Shown: positions 8,506 through 17,533 of the stretch, piece after piece
Position numbering within the stretch: position 1 is the stretch's first letter
Layout of the letters: each line of letters begins with the position of its first letter
DNA from: Deltaproteobacteria bacterium
GTDB lineage: Bacteria > Desulfobacterota > Binatia > Binatales > Binataceae
Assembly: GCA_021831785.1 (NCBI GenBank)
Contig: JAKBMB010000028.1
Span: forward strand, 288,620 to 352,619
Reading direction: 5' to 3'
Length of the DNA stretch: 64,000 nt
The notes under the pieces: generated by a model
Databases searched by the model: none
Told to the model about the DNA's origin: nothing
Seen by the model: the letters and a program-made list of their open reading frames with translations, nothing else
Position numbers and translations under genes: made by a program

Positions 8506-10398
8506 GTGAAATACCGAGTAATCGTAGTCGGGGCGGGGCACGCCGGAATCGAGGCGGCGTTGGCAGCGGCTCGGATGGGCGAGAAGACGCTGATGCTCAC
8601 GCTCAATCTCGACCATATTGGTCAGATGTCCTGCAATCCCGCGATCGGGGGAATCGGCAAGGGTCATCTGGTGCGAGAGATCGACGCGCTGGGTGGAGAG
8701 ATGGGGCTGGCGATTGACGAGACCGGGATTCAGTTCCGCTTTCTCAACACCAGAAAAGGTCCCGCCGTGCGCGCGCGACGCGCCCAAGCCGATAAGGCAG
8801 CTTACCGGGCGCGGATGAAGCGCGTGGCGGAGCGTGGGTTGAATTTGACCGTGCGCCAGGGCAGCGTAGAGCGGCTGTTAATTGATGACGGCCGGGTAAT
8901 CGGCGTGGAGAGCCAGCTTGGCGAGTGCTTTTACGCCGACGCCGTGGTCTTGACTACGGGAACATTTCTCAAGGGCCTGGTTCACGTCGGGGACAAGAAT
9001 TATGCGGCCGGGCGCGCCGGCGACTTCGCCGCGATGGGACTGAGCGAGCATCTGCGCGAGCTCGGCCTTCATATCGGCAGGCTTAAGACCGGCACCTGCC
9101 CGCGTCTTGATAACCGCACGATTGATTATTCGGCACTGGAGATGCAGCGCGGCGACGAGCCGCCGCCGGCGTTTTCCTTTCGCACGACGCGAATCGCGCG
9201 GGAGCAGATCGCGTGCCATCTCACTTACACCACCGAGCGCACCCATGAGATCATCCGCGCCAACCTTAAGCGCTCGCCGATGTACTGCGGGGTGATCCAG
9301 AGCCGAGGTCCGCGCTATTGCCCGTCGATCGAAGACAAAGTCGCGCGTTTTGCCGACAAGCAGCGCCATCAGATTTTCCTTGAGCCGGAAGGGCGCGACA
9401 CGGTCGAGGTCTATCCCAATGGCCTTTCGACCAGCCTTCCGCTTGACGTGCAACTAGCGATGGTACGTTCGATTCCAGGTCTGGAGCAGGCCGAGCTGAT
9501 GCGCCCGGGCTACGCTATTGAATACGACTACGCCGACCCGACGCAGCTAAGAGCATCGCTTGAAAGCAAGCTCGTTGCCGGTCTTTTCCTCGCCGGCCAG
9601 ATCAACGGCACCACCGGCTACGAGGAGGCTGGCGCACAGGGTCTTATCGCCGGGATCAATGCGGTCCTAAAGCTCAGGGCCGCGCCCGCGCTTATTTTGC
9701 GCCGCGATGAGGCGTATATCGGAGTCTTGATCGACGATTTGGTCACGCGGGGTATCGGGGGCGAGCCTTATCGGATGTTCACGTCGCGCGCCGAGTATCG
9801 CCTTTTGCTGCGCGAGGACAACGCCGATCGCCGACTGGGAGCGATCGCCGAGCGATTAGGTCTACTTGGCCCCGAGATAGCCGAGCGAGTTCGCGCTAAA
9901 GATGCGGCGGTCAGCGCGGAACGTGAGCGGCTAAACCATACTATGGTGAAATGCGACGCGACGACCCACAAAGCGCTGTTGAGTCTCGATTCGGCGCCGG
10001 TTAGAGAGCCGGTGCGGGCGATCGAGTTGTTACGTCGGCCGGAGATTTCATACGCCTGCGCGATTATGCTCGCCGGCTTGCAGCCCCTTCTCGGGGCCGA
10101 CGGGGCAGCCGCATTGGAAATCGAGGTTAAGTACGAGGGCTACGTCAGGCGCGAGGCGGAGTTGATCGCGCGGCTGCGTCGGCTCGAAGAGACGCCGATC
10201 CCCGAGGGGCTTGACTACGGTCGAATCGAAGGCCTTTCGACCGAAGTGCGAGAACGCCTGTTGCGCGTGAGACCGCGCTCACTGGGTCAGGCAAGCCGGA
10301 TGCCCGGGATTACGCCGGCAGCGATTTCAATCTTGGCGGTACATCTTAAGAGCCGGCGCCCGACCGCACACGCGTTCGAGCGCACCGCTGAACTTTAA
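8506..10398 (+). CDS. mnmG: tRNA uridine-5-carboxymethylaminomethyl modification enzyme MnmG
   Basis: MnmG is the FAD-dependent partner of MnmE in wobble-uridine modification. It starts at a GTG with the dinucleotide-binding motif [19 protein letters not shown] at residues 7-25. The family stretch [28 protein letters not shown] follows, along with [18 protein letters not shown] and [21 protein letters not shown] near the FAD site. The C-terminal MnmE-binding helical domain is complete ([31 protein letters not shown]), and the 630-residue length is normal. It is followed 110 bases later by rsmG, as in most genomes. Confidence 0.97.
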   Translation: MKYRVIVVGAGHAGIEAALAAARMGEKTLMLTLNLDHIGQMSCNPAIGGIGKGHLVREIDALGGEMGLAIDETGIQFRFLNTRKGPAVRARRAQADKAAYRARMKRVAERGLNLTVRQGSVERLLIDDGRVIGVESQLGECFYADAVVLTTGTFLKGLVHVGDKNYAAGRAGDFAAMGLSEHLRELGLHIGRLKTGTCPRLDNRTIDYSALEMQRGDEPPPAFSFRTTRIAREQIACHLTYTTERTHEIIRANLKRSPMYCGVIQSRGPRYCPSIEDKVARFADKQRHQIFLEPEGRDTVEVYPNGLSTSLPLDVQLAMVRSIPGLEQAELMRPGYAIEYDYADPTQLRASLESKLVAGLFLAGQINGTTGYEEAGAQGLIAGINAVLKLRAAPALILRRDEAYIGVLIDDLVTRGIGGEPYRMFTSRAEYRLLLREDNADRRLGAIAERLGLLGPEIAERVRAKDAAVSAERERLNHTMVKCDATTHKALLSLDSAPVREPVRAIELLRRPEISYACAIMLAGLQPLLGADGAAALEIEVKYEGYVRREAELIARLRRLEETPIPEGLDYGRIEGLSTEVRERLLRVRPRSLGQASRMPGITPAAISILAVHLKSRRPTAHAFERTAEL

Positions 10399-10508
10399 AA
10401 CGATTAAACTTTACAAAAGCGCGCTGAGGGACGCCAAGCGGCCCGCTGAACGCGAAACGCTTGGGCATCGCGTTATCCGAGGCCCATCTTCTCGCCAAAA
10501 AGCGGCGC

Positions 10509-11318
10509 ATGACTGAAAGGGCGATAAGGCGCACCTTGAAGACGGCCGACACGGGCGATTTGGTGGGCGCCAGAGACGTTCGTCAAGCTTTACCCACGGC
10601 GGTCGGGCGGGATACGGCGCGCATCCTGGAACACTGGCTGCCCCAGGTATGGCCGAGGGCGATTTTTGCCCCGGGTTTCATCGAGCGCATGAACCGTTTT
10701 GCGCAACTGCTCGCTTGCTGGGGCAAGGCCTTTAACTTGACCTCGCGGCCGGATGATCCTGCGACGCTGGCGTTCCATATTATAGATTGCGCAAGCGTGC
10801 TGGCGCTTAAGGATGAGGCTGCGCTTTTGCGCGGGTATTTCGAGCCTGGTCGAGCGGTCGCGGACATCGGCAGCGGATGCGGCTTTCCGGGCGTGGTGTT
10901 GGCCAGCGGATGCGGCGCGCACTTGGTTCTTTTTGAGCCGCGGCGCAAACGCGCGGCCTTTTTGCGCATCGTTATCGCCGAGCTCGGCCTCGACAACGCC
11001 GAGGTCTCGGCGTTGAGCCTCCCAAGCGAGCAGATTCGGGCGCGCTTTGACGTCGCGGTGGGTCGCGCGCTAGGCGCGCCCGCAAAGTTTTACCGTCTTG
11101 CGCATAGCGTGCTCTTGGAGGGTGGTGTCGCTATACTCTACGCGACGCGATTCCAGACGGTTGCCCCGGGGAGCGCGCAAGCCGCGGGGTTTAGCGCCGG
11201 CGAGACTTTGGTCTACCGGCTATCGCTTGCGGCCTCGTGGCAACGCCGGAGGTCGTCGGCGGATGAGGCGGGCGTTTTGCCGGACCGGGCGCTGGTGACG
11301 TGGCAGAAGGTGCGATAG
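10509..11318 (+). CDS. rsmG: 16S rRNA (guanine-N7) methyltransferase RsmG
   Basis: RsmG methylates G527 of 16S rRNA using S-adenosylmethionine. The SAM-binding motif VADIGSGCGFPGVVLA and the downstream FEPRRKRAAFLRIV and VGRALGAPAKF segments match the family. An upstream TTG at 10461 would add 16 residues; the ATG at 10509 is preferred. Even so, about 35 residues precede the usual start of the fold (ARILEHWLPQVWP), so this protein has an N-terminal extension. It sits between mnmG and the parS-parA-parB locus, its standard position. Confidence 0.9.
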   Translation: MTERAIRRTLKTADTGDLVGARDVRQALPTAVGRDTARILEHWLPQVWPRAIFAPGFIERMNRFAQLLACWGKAFNLTSRPDDPATLAFHIIDCASVLALKDEAALLRGYFEPGRAVADIGSGCGFPGVVLASGCGAHLVLFEPRRKRAAFLRIVIAELGLDNAEVSALSLPSEQIRARFDVAVGRALGAPAKFYRLAHSVLLEGGVAILYATRFQTVAPGSAQAAGFSAGETLVYRLSLAASWQRRRSSADEAGVLPDRALVTWQKVR

Positions 11319-11439
11319 AAGCGGCCGCGTTGGGCGTAAGATTCGGGCAGACGTTGGGGCAATCGCGCATTTGTGCCGCCAAGCGACGGCGAATACGTGG
11401 CAGCGCCAGCAGCAGGATGCCCTAGGACACTCGAGCGAT

Positions 11440-11455
11440 CGTTCCACGTGAAACA
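11440..11455. promoter_or_regulatory. parS: parS centromere-like ParB-binding site
   Basis: The 16-mer CGTTCCACGTGAAACA matches the conserved bacterial parS consensus TGTTNCACGTGAAACA at every fixed position except the first base. It is a near-palindrome centred on CACGTG. It lies between rsmG and parA, 67 bases before the parA start, which is a common location. Known biology: ParB loads here as a CTP-dependent clamp and ParA moves the complex during chromosome segregation. No other copy was noticed in this window by eye. Confidence 0.93.
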
Positions 11456-11522
11456 AAGCGCAGTCCTTGAACCCGAACTAGGAGTTTTGGCCTAGGCGAG
11501 CCGGCCCACGGAGTTCCGAGAC

Positions 11523-12383
11523 TTGGAGAAGGTTCTCACTATCGCAAATCAAAAAGGCGGAGTTGGCAAGACCACTACCGCAGTAAACCTCGGCGTGGGC
11601 CTCGCGGAACTCGAGCGCGAGGTCTTGCTGGTGGACCTCGACCCTCAGGCGAACGCGACCTCGGGTCTTGTCCCGGACGCCAGGGTAAGAGCCTCGTGGG
11701 TCGAGGCTGGAGTCACCACCTACGAAGCGATGATCGGACAGATCGAATTGCGCGATATCGTCAGAGCCGTCTCACGATCGCTCTTTCTCGCGCCGGCAGG
11801 AACGAACCTGGTCGGGGCCGAGATCGAGCTGGTCGGTCTCGCCGAGCGCGAAAAGCGGCTTGGGACGGCGCTGACCCCAGTGCATCGCCAGTACGACTAT
11901 ATCCTAATCGATACCCCGCCATCGCTCGGCTTGCTCACGCTAAACGCGCTCGTCGCGGCGGATTCCGTGATTATCCCTATACAGTGCGAATATTATGCGC
12001 TCGAAGGACTAAGCGCCCTTTTGGCGACTATTCGACGGGTCCGTGATACCTTGAACCCGAAGCTCACGATCGGCGGCATCTTGCTCACAATGTTCGACTC
12101 TCGTAATCGCCTAAGCCATGAGGTGGCCCAGGAAATCCGCCAACATTTCGGCGATCAGGTCTTCCGCAGCGTCATCCCGCGCAACGTGAGAATCTCGGAA
12201 AGTCCTAGCCACGGCCTCTCGGTCCTAGACTACGAAAGCAAGTCCGCAGGCGCGCAGAGCTACCGCGCCTTGGCCGCCGAGCTGAACCAACGCGATAGCG
12301 TGGTTCTCGACGCATCGGCGAACCAGGCTAGCCCCTCGCCGGTTCAAGATACGCTGCGCAAGGCCGCAAGCAAGGAAAGCTGA
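11523..12383 (+). CDS. parA: Chromosome partitioning ATPase ParA (Soj)
   Basis: ParA is the Walker-type ATPase that positions ParB-parS complexes on the nucleoid. The deviant Walker A motif KGGVGKTTT starts at residue 11, LLVDLDPQANATSG is Walker A', and DYILIDTPPSLGLLTLNAL is Walker B. There is no N-terminal HTH, so this is the short chromosomal (Ib or Soj-like) form, 286 residues. The start is a TTG at 11523; no ATG is suitably placed. Its stop overlaps the parB start by one base (TGATG), so the two are translationally coupled. Confidence 0.95.
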   Translation: MEKVLTIANQKGGVGKTTTAVNLGVGLAELEREVLLVDLDPQANATSGLVPDARVRASWVEAGVTTYEAMIGQIELRDIVRAVSRSLFLAPAGTNLVGAEIELVGLAEREKRLGTALTPVHRQYDYILIDTPPSLGLLTLNALVAADSVIIPIQCEYYALEGLSALLATIRRVRDTLNPKLTIGGILLTMFDSRNRLSHEVAQEIRQHFGDQVFRSVIPRNVRISESPSHGLSVLDYESKSAGAQSYRALAAELNQRDSVVLDASANQASPSPVQDTLRKAASKES

Positions 12384-13258
12384 TGGCGCGCAAGCCGCTC
12401 GGGCGCGGTCTTGAAGCCCTGATCGAAGGTCCTCGCACGCCGCCGCCAGGCAGCAGCGCAGCCAACGTGCTCGACGTTCCTATTGACCGGATCTCTCCAT
12501 CGCCTTTCCAACCTCGCACCCGGTTCGATAGCGAACGCCTGGATGAGCTGGCGCGCTCGATAAATAGCCAGGGCTTGATCGAGCCGCTCATCGTTCGGCC
12601 AACTCCGAACGCTAGTGACTCATATCAGCTTATTGCCGGCGAGCGGCGGCTGCGCGCGGCACGCAAAGCCGGACTCAATGTCGTGCCGGTGCTCGTCAGG
12701 AGCCTTGACGACAGGCGGGCGCTTGAGATGTCCTTGGTCGAAAACCTGGCGCGCGAGGACCTCGGCCCGATCGACGAAGCCCGCGCGCTGCTTCGTCTCA
12801 GCCGCGAATTCGGCCTGCCGCAAGAAGAGATAGCGCTGAGAATCGGCAAAAGCCGCCCTTATGTGAGCAACGCTATCCGGCTCCTCGATTTGCCTGCGGC
12901 AATTGTGGAAATGATCGAAAATGGCGAACTGAGCGCAGGCCAGGCCCGTCCCTTAATCGCGCTCGACGAAGAGCAGTCGCAGTTGGAGGTAGCCCGGAAG
13001 ATCGTTGCGAGCGCTGTCTCCGCCCGGGGCGCCGAGGCGATGGCGCGAGCGATGCGGCCATCGGGCGCCTCTCCCAGACGGCGAACGCTTGAGGCGAATC
13101 TGCAGGCGCTGAACGACGCTCTCCAAGAGGCCCTCAAGCGTCGCGTACGAATCGTTGCCGGCAAACGAGGCGCTGCGGGACGAATCGAAATCGAATATTA
13201 CGACGACACCGACCTTACCGCGTTGGTTGATTCGCTCCTGAAAAATCAACAAACATAG
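12383..13258 (+). CDS. parB: Chromosome partitioning protein ParB
   Basis: ParB binds parS and spreads as a CTP-dependent clamp. It begins with the typical RKPLGRGLEALI motif. The N-terminal CTP-binding domain includes PFQPRTRFD, IAGERRLRAARKAG and the box ENLAREDLGPIDEARA. A helix-turn-helix follows (QEEIALRIGKSRPYVSNAIRLLDLP), then a C-terminal dimerisation segment. The length of 291 residues is normal. A parS site precedes parA, 0.9 kb upstream. Confidence 0.95.
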   Translation: MARKPLGRGLEALIEGPRTPPPGSSAANVLDVPIDRISPSPFQPRTRFDSERLDELARSINSQGLIEPLIVRPTPNASDSYQLIAGERRLRAARKAGLNVVPVLVRSLDDRRALEMSLVENLAREDLGPIDEARALLRLSREFGLPQEEIALRIGKSRPYVSNAIRLLDLPAAIVEMIENGELSAGQARPLIALDEEQSQLEVARKIVASAVSARGAEAMARAMRPSGASPRRRTLEANLQALNDALQEALKRRVRIVAGKRGAAGRIEIEYYDDTDLTALVDSLLKNQQT

Positions 13259-13288
13259 TTTTATTTTCATCAGCGGAGACTTTTGCGC

Positions 13289-13783
13289 ATGACTGTTCAT
13301 ACGGCTGTCTGGGTCGGGGTGGTGATTGGAAGCAAGACCGACTACGAGTATTTGTCGCCGGCGTGCGAGATTCTGAGCGAGTTTCAAATTCCGTACGAAA
13401 CCCGGGTGCTCTCAGCTCATCGCACGCCCGATTTGACGCTTGAGTACGCCAACCGGGCGATCGAACGCGGACTTGAGGCGATAATCGCGGGCGCGGGCGG
13501 TGCAGCCCACCTGCCGGGTATGCTCGCGGCCAAAACCCTTTTGCCGGTGATTGGCGTTCCGGTGCCGACAACCGACCTCAGGGGTCTTGACGCGCTGCTC
13601 TCTATCGCTCAGATGCCCAAGGGCGTGCCGGTGGCCACGATGGCGATCGGCAAAGCCGGGGCGGCAAATGCGGCGCTTTTCGCGGCGGCGATCATTTCGT
13701 CGCGTCATCCCGAAGTGCGCGAGCGGCTGGCCGCTTTTCGCGCCGCTCGAGCTGAAGAAGCGCTCAACCAGAAGCTTCCGTAG
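13289..13783 (+). CDS. purE: 5-(carboxyamino)imidazole ribonucleotide mutase PurE
   Basis: PurE converts N5-CAIR to CAIR in purine synthesis. The motifs GSKTDYEY near residue 15, SAHRTPD and [26 protein letters not shown] are diagnostic of class I PurE, as is [23 protein letters not shown]. The ATG at 13289 has GGAG 10 bases upstream; an in-frame TTG at 13283 is too close to that element. No purK follows. In related genomes other genes (bactofilin, atp) often follow parB, so purE marks the beginning of the stretch that separates these groups here. Confidence 0.95.
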   Translation: MTVHTAVWVGVVIGSKTDYEYLSPACEILSEFQIPYETRVLSAHRTPDLTLEYANRAIERGLEAIIAGAGGAAHLPGMLAAKTLLPVIGVPVPTTDLRGLDALLSIAQMPKGVPVATMAIGKAGAANAALFAAAIISSRHPEVRERLAAFRAARAEEALNQKLP

Positions 13784-13841
13784 GGCCGCTTGCGCCTGCC
13801 TGTGCCCCGAGCCAACCCCGGCGCGGGCGTGATGGCGCAGC

Positions 13842-13870
13842 TTATAACCGGGCCGCGTTCTTGTTATAAT
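13842..13870 (+). promoter_or_regulatory. Candidate sigma-70 promoter for the nuclease/TA operon
   Basis: A perfect TATAAT -10 hexamer lies at 13865-13870, with TTATAA at 13842-13847, 17 bases upstream, as a weak -35. It is about 120 bases before the PD-(D/E)XK-like gene and its toxin-antitoxin partners. No other promoter is apparent in the 206-base gap after purE. Confidence 0.45.
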
Positions 13871-13989
13871 GCAAGCCGTCAAGCGGTCATAAAGGCGCCG
13901 TCGCCCGCTGAGACAGCTAAGAAGGAAGACCTTATCGGCTGCTCGGAAAAATACCGAACTGGCGGTGACTTCAGGAGAGAAATCCGATC

Positions 13990-14412
13990 ATGGCGCGTTG
14001 TTTCGCCATGTCCGCGGAGAACGAACTTCAAGAGGATGAGGTCAAGGAACACTTGCGCAAGTGTTTGGAAGCTAAGGGCTGGTGTCCGAAAATCGCTCAA
14101 GGAAAGTCGCGCGGCATTGATATCGAGGCACTCCGCGAGGGTAAGCGTTGGGTTATCGAAGTGAAGGGCTGTGGTTCGCGAGACGCAATGCGCGTGAACT
14201 ACTTCCTTACTGCACTGGGCGAGCTGCTTCAGCGAATGAATGATCCGAGTGCAAAGTACAGCGTGGCTTTCCCTGATCTCGTGCAGTTTCGCCGCTTGTG
14301 GAAGCAGCTTCCCAAATTCGCGAAGGAGAGAACAGGGGTGAACTGTCTCTTCGTCCGCGCCAACGGTGAGGTTGACGAAGTGAACCATGCGGGCGATGCT
14401 CAAGAAGCTTGA
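13990..14412 (+). CDS. Small PD-(D/E)XK nuclease-fold-like protein
   Basis: This 140-residue protein is not a family I can name. The arrangement RGIDIEA (about residue 41) followed by RWVIEVKG (about 53) fits the D...ExK core of the PD-(D/E)XK restriction-endonuclease fold, and an upstream Glu-rich helix fits the fold's first helix. A catalytic role is therefore possible but unproven. AGGAG lies 12 bases before the ATG at 13990; a second in-frame ATG is at 14008. Its last 26 bases overlap the start of an antitoxin-like gene, so the two appear to be co-translated. It could be a host-defence or DNA-repair accessory protein. Confidence 0.6.
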   Translation: MARCFAMSAENELQEDEVKEHLRKCLEAKGWCPKIAQGKSRGIDIEALREGKRWVIEVKGCGSRDAMRVNYFLTALGELLQRMNDPSAKYSVAFPDLVQFRRLWKQLPKFAKERTGVNCLFVRANGEVDEVNHAGDAQEA

Positions 14413-14620
14413 AGATGAGGCGATGAGGCTTCCCGCTCGTTCGCGGGCGCGGCTCGCCGAAAGATTGCTCGCAAGCTTAGATGAGGAGTCCACAGACCCG
14501 GATGCCGAAAGATTATGGAGCGTTGAGGCAGAGCGGCGGGCGCAAGAGATCGCCAGCGGCAGGGCTAAGGGAATACCCGCCGGGAAGGCGCTCACGAAGG
14601 CACGTGCGGCGCTTCGGTGA
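14387..14620 (+). CDS. Addiction-module component antitoxin
   Basis: This 77-residue acidic/basic helical protein matches the 'putative addiction module component' type of antitoxin: LPARSRARLAERLLASLDE is the typical N-terminal helix, followed by a Trp-containing linker and an Arg/Ala-rich C-terminus. The next gene is a RelE/ParE-like toxin that overlaps it by four bases (GTGA), the classic order antitoxin-toxin. It starts at ATG 14387 inside the end of the nuclease-like gene; ATG 14396 is an alternative. Confidence 0.8.
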   Translation: MRAMLKKLEDEAMRLPARSRARLAERLLASLDEESTDPDAERLWSVEAERRAQEIASGRAKGIPAGKALTKARAALR

Positions 14621-14922
14621 CCAGGGTTGTTTTTCACCCCTTGGCCGAACGTGAACTCATCGAATCAGCGAGATTTTATGAGGCAAGGTCCGGCGGCCTG
14701 GGTGGAGATTTCATCCGGCGGGTGGAGCGCACGTTGGCGCAGATCGTTCTTCATCCCGAAGCCGGAAGCTTCTTTTCGGGAACGATCCGGCGGCGACTCG
14801 TCCGGCGTTTCCCGTTTGCGATTCTGTATCAGCCCGGTCCGGAGGACCTGTGGGTGATCGCAGTTATGCACTTACACCGGCGTCCAGGTTATTGGAAGGA
14901 TCGGCTGCGAGAGAAATCTTGA
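14617..14922 (+). CDS. RelE/ParE-family toxin
   Basis: The 101-residue protein has the RelE/ParE order of elements: VVFHPLAERELIESARFYEARSGGLGGDFIRRVE at the N-terminus, HPEAGSFFSGTIRRRLVRRFPFAILY in the middle and VIAVMHLHRRPGYWKDR at the end. This type is closest to the ParE-like (plasmid stabilisation) group. Known members inhibit either the ribosome or DNA gyrase; the sequence does not settle which. The GTG start overlaps the antitoxin stop, indicating coupled translation. Confidence 0.85.
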   Translation: MTRVVFHPLAERELIESARFYEARSGGLGGDFIRRVERTLAQIVLHPEAGSFFSGTIRRRLVRRFPFAILYQPGPEDLWVIAVMHLHRRPGYWKDRLREKS

Positions 14923-15104
14923 GAGGCCGCCGCTGTAGCCTCGCGCCTACTGGTTTGGGCGCTGCTACGGCCAGCAGGTATGGCGCAGGGACTGCCGGGG
15001 AGAGGCAGCCCGGCGATGGGGGTCCCCGATCACTGACTAAGCGGGCGGCTCATTGCTAAACGCCCTCATTTGAGCGGCGGCAAGTCGAGAGCCAGGAGGA
15101 GCCT

Positions 15105-15440
15105 GTGAATAATTTCTACGACTCGAACAACATAAAACAACTCCGCAAACTCAGGCAGCTTCGGCCGGAGCTTTTCCGCCTCTTTGTCGATTGGAACAAG
15201 GAAGTTTTCAAGGACGGCGCACTGCCTGCCAAGATGAAAGAACTGATGGCGGTAGTGGCGGCTCATGTCACGCAGTGTCCGTGGTGTATCGAGGAGCATA
15301 CCAGGCGCGCGAAAGACCAAGGCGCCAACGAGACGGAATTGGTCGAGGCGGCGTTTGTGGCGATGGCGATGCGCGCGGGCGGTGCGTTCGCTCATAGCTG
15401 CATCGCGCTCGGCATTTTCGAAGAGCACGAGCATAAATAG
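15105..15440 (+). CDS. AhpD-like carboxymuconolactone decarboxylase family protein
   Basis: The 111-residue helical protein contains CPWCIEEHTRRAKDQGA, the CxxC...H motif of AhpD-type peroxidase-associated proteins, in an alpha-helical CMD fold. In this family the Cys pair carries out thiol redox chemistry. The start is a GTG at 15105 with a perfect AGGAGG five bases upstream. It lies 35 bases before ispG and might be co-transcribed. A peroxiredoxin gene follows ispG, which fits a peroxide-defence role; the exact substrate is unknown. Confidence 0.85.
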   Translation: MNNFYDSNNIKQLRKLRQLRPELFRLFVDWNKEVFKDGALPAKMKELMAVVAAHVTQCPWCIEEHTRRAKDQGANETELVEAAFVAMAMRAGGAFAHSCIALGIFEEHEHK

Positions 15441-15475
15441 CCGCAACCGCGTGGTAAAGGACACGATTAGCTGAG

Positions 15476-16621
15476 ATGTCGCAAGCAGCCGCAGCGCGCC
15501 TGACGCGCGTCGTTGACGTTGGTGGCAAGCAAATCGGGGGCGGCGCCCCGGTGCTGGTGCAGTCGATGTGCGCGACGCGCACGCTGAATATCGATGAAAC
15601 CGTGCGCCAGGTCCACCAATTGGCGCAGGCGGGCGCCGGAATAGTCCGCATCGCGCTGGATAACGAGAAAGAGGTCGCGGCGCTCAAGGAGATTCGCGCG
15701 CAAAGCCCCGGCGTGGTGCTGTCCGTCGATCTGCAGGAAAATTACCGCATCGCGGACAAGGTCGGGCCGTACGTGGACAAAATCCGCTACAACCCGGGCC
15801 ATCTCCATCATATCGAGAAGCGCAAGTCGATCGCGGACAAGGTTTCCTGGCTAGCTTCGGTCGCGCGCGAGCATAATTTGGCGATGCGCGTCGGCGTCAA
15901 CTGCGGCTCTATCGCGCCGGACTTTTTAAGGCGCTATCCGGACGACCAGCTCGCGGCCCTGGTCGAATCGGCCGTCTATCACTGCCGGCTTCTGGATGAC
16001 TTGGGCTTTAGCCGCTTCGTCGTCTCGCTCAAGGACTCGGATCCGGCAAAGGTGGTCGAGGTTAACCGCCGATTTGCCGCCCGGCGCTCCGACGTGCCGC
16101 TTCACCTCGGGGTCACCGAGGCCGGTCTGCCGCCGGACGGCATAATCAAGACCCGCCTTGCGTTCGAGAAACTGCTCGCGCAGGGGATCGGCGACACGAT
16201 CCGAGTCTCGCTTACGCTGCCCCATGCGCGCAAGCACCAAGAGGTTCTGGTTGGCCGCCAAATCTTGGAGGACGTCGCCGCCAGACGCTTTATCTCGGTG
16301 CCGGACTTCGGCAAAGGGCTTAACATAATCTCCTGCCCTTCTTGCTCGCGGGTGGAAAACGAGAAGTTCGTCGAGCTTGCCGAGCAGGTCAAGGAACTGA
16401 CGGCTTACGCTGCCCAGCATCGGTTGACAATAGCGGTGATGGGATGCCGGGTTAACGGACCGGGCGAGACCGACGATGCCGACCTGGGACTGTGGTGCGG
16501 CCCGACCACGGTTAACCTCAAGCGCAGAGACCGCAAACTGGGAAACTTCGGCTACGATGAGGTCTTGCCGCGTCTGCGGGCGGAGTTGGACCGGCTTATC
16601 GCCGAACGTGCCGCCGCGTAG
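15476..16621 (+). CDS. ispG: 4-hydroxy-3-methylbut-2-en-1-yl diphosphate synthase IspG
   Basis: IspG is the iron-sulfur enzyme of the penultimate MEP-pathway step of isoprenoid synthesis. The N-terminal TIM-barrel has [16 protein letters not shown] and KIRYNPGHL. The C-terminal cluster-binding domain has [10 protein letters not shown] and, further on, [16 protein letters not shown], giving the three Cys and one Glu that bind the 4Fe-4S cluster. The 381-residue length matches the short bacterial form without the plant-type insert. IspD of the same pathway is encoded at 48502-49218. Confidence 0.96.
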   Translation: MSQAAAARLTRVVDVGGKQIGGGAPVLVQSMCATRTLNIDETVRQVHQLAQAGAGIVRIALDNEKEVAALKEIRAQSPGVVLSVDLQENYRIADKVGPYVDKIRYNPGHLHHIEKRKSIADKVSWLASVAREHNLAMRVGVNCGSIAPDFLRRYPDDQLAALVESAVYHCRLLDDLGFSRFVVSLKDSDPAKVVEVNRRFAARRSDVPLHLGVTEAGLPPDGIIKTRLAFEKLLAQGIGDTIRVSLTLPHARKHQEVLVGRQILEDVAARRFISVPDFGKGLNIISCPSCSRVENEKFVELAEQVKELTAYAAQHRLTIAVMGCRVNGPGETDDADLGLWCGPTTVNLKRRDRKLGNFGYDEVLPRLRAELDRLIAERAAA

Positions 16622-16650
16622 GGCGCTATTTGCCCGCGAGAGCGAGGGTT

Positions 16651-17220
16651 ATGTCGCAACAGACCGACTTTCCATTGCCGGCGGACCTGCCGCGGCCGGT
16701 TGACGACGGCGCGTGCCGTCATCTGACCGGGATGCGTCTGCCCCACATCATTCTTCCGTCCACTGCGGGGCGCATGGTTGACCTTGCGGCGCTCAGCGCG
16801 GCGCGAACGGTGATTTATTGTTACCCGATGACCGGAGTGCCGGGAAAGCCGCTGCCCCAAGGCTGGGACCTGATCCCAGGCGCTCGCGGATGCACTCCTC
16901 AAACTTGCGCCTTTCGCGACCATCACGGCGAATTGGCGGAACTTGGCGCCGAGGTCTTCGGCCTTAGCACGCAAACCACGGAGTACCAGCGTGAGATGGC
17001 CGAGCGGCTGCATCTACCCTTCGAAGTGCTGAGCGACGCGCAATTTAAGCTCTGCGAGGCGCTGCGGCTACCGACCTTCGAGATAGAAGGAATGCGGCTG
17101 ATTAAGCGGCTTACGCTCATCGTGCGCGACGGCGCGATAGAGCATGTCTTCTACCCGGTCTTTCCGTCGGACGAAAGCGCTGCGCAAACAATTCGCTGGC
17201 TCAAGGCGAATCTCACATGA
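16651..17220 (+). CDS. Peroxiredoxin (AhpC/TSA, BCP-like)
   Basis: The 189-residue protein has the thioredoxin-fold peroxiredoxin motif IYCYPMTGVPGKPLPQGWDLIPGARGCTPQTCAFRD. The peroxidatic Cys sits in GCTPQTC, and the second Cys five residues later suggests an atypical 2-Cys, BCP-like mechanism. ATG 16651 has GCGAGGG upstream and is preferred over a TTG at 16630. It reduces peroxides in the cytoplasm by family analogy. It sits 30 bases after ispG, an iron-sulfur enzyme that is sensitive to oxidation. The TGA stop is immediately followed, in the same frame, by an integrase remnant. Confidence 0.9.
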   Translation: MSQQTDFPLPADLPRPVDDGACRHLTGMRLPHIILPSTAGRMVDLAALSAARTVIYCYPMTGVPGKPLPQGWDLIPGARGCTPQTCAFRDHHGELAELGAEVFGLSTQTTEYQREMAERLHLPFEVLSDAQFKLCEALRLPTFEIEGMRLIKRLTLIVRDGAIEHVFYPVFPSDESAAQTIRWLKANLT

Positions 17221-17460
17221 TTGCCGACACGCCACTCAGAGCATCGCACTCCAGATGATCGCGCGCGCCAGGCTGGCCTTGCGGCCAAGGTTTGCAACCA
17301 CAGTTTTCGCGCCACCGGCATCACGGCCTATCTGAAAAGCGGCGGCACGCTCGAGAAGGCTGCCGCCATGGCCAACCATTCCAGTACTCGCACCACCCAG
17401 CTCTACGACCGGCGCTCCGACGAGGTGACGCTCGACGAAGTTGAGCGCGTGGGGATTTGA
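17221..17460 (+). pseudogene. Tyrosine recombinase (phage integrase) C-terminal remnant
   Basis: Only the end of a tyrosine recombinase is left. NHSFRATGITAYLKSGG carries the H-x-x-R pair of the active site, and NHSSTRTTQLYDRRSDEVTLDEVERV carries the second His and the nucleophilic Tyr. The catalytic Arg I, the Lys and the whole DNA-binding N-terminus are absent. The frame opens directly after the peroxiredoxin TGA and has no proper start. It marks a past integration event next to the toxin-antitoxin genes; no att repeats were recognised. Confidence 0.85.
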
Positions 17461-17507
17461 ACTCCGTACCCAACGGCGCCCGGACAAGGTTCCATGACTT
17501 GCGTTTA

Positions 17508-17524
17508 GTACGCTTTAAGCGTAC
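17508..17524. promoter_or_regulatory. Palindromic operator/promoter of the BrnT-XRE pair
   Basis: GTACGCTTTAAGCGTAC is a perfect inverted repeat with 8-base arms and a one-base centre. It ends 9 bases before the BrnT start. A possible -35 (TTGCGT, 17499-17504) and -10 (TACCAT, 17522-17527), with a 17-base spacer, straddle it, so a bound repressor would block the promoter. Autoregulation by the antitoxin of the pair is usual for such modules. The binding protein is inferred to be the XRE antitoxin. Confidence 0.7.
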
Positions 17525-17533
17525 CATTTTGCA

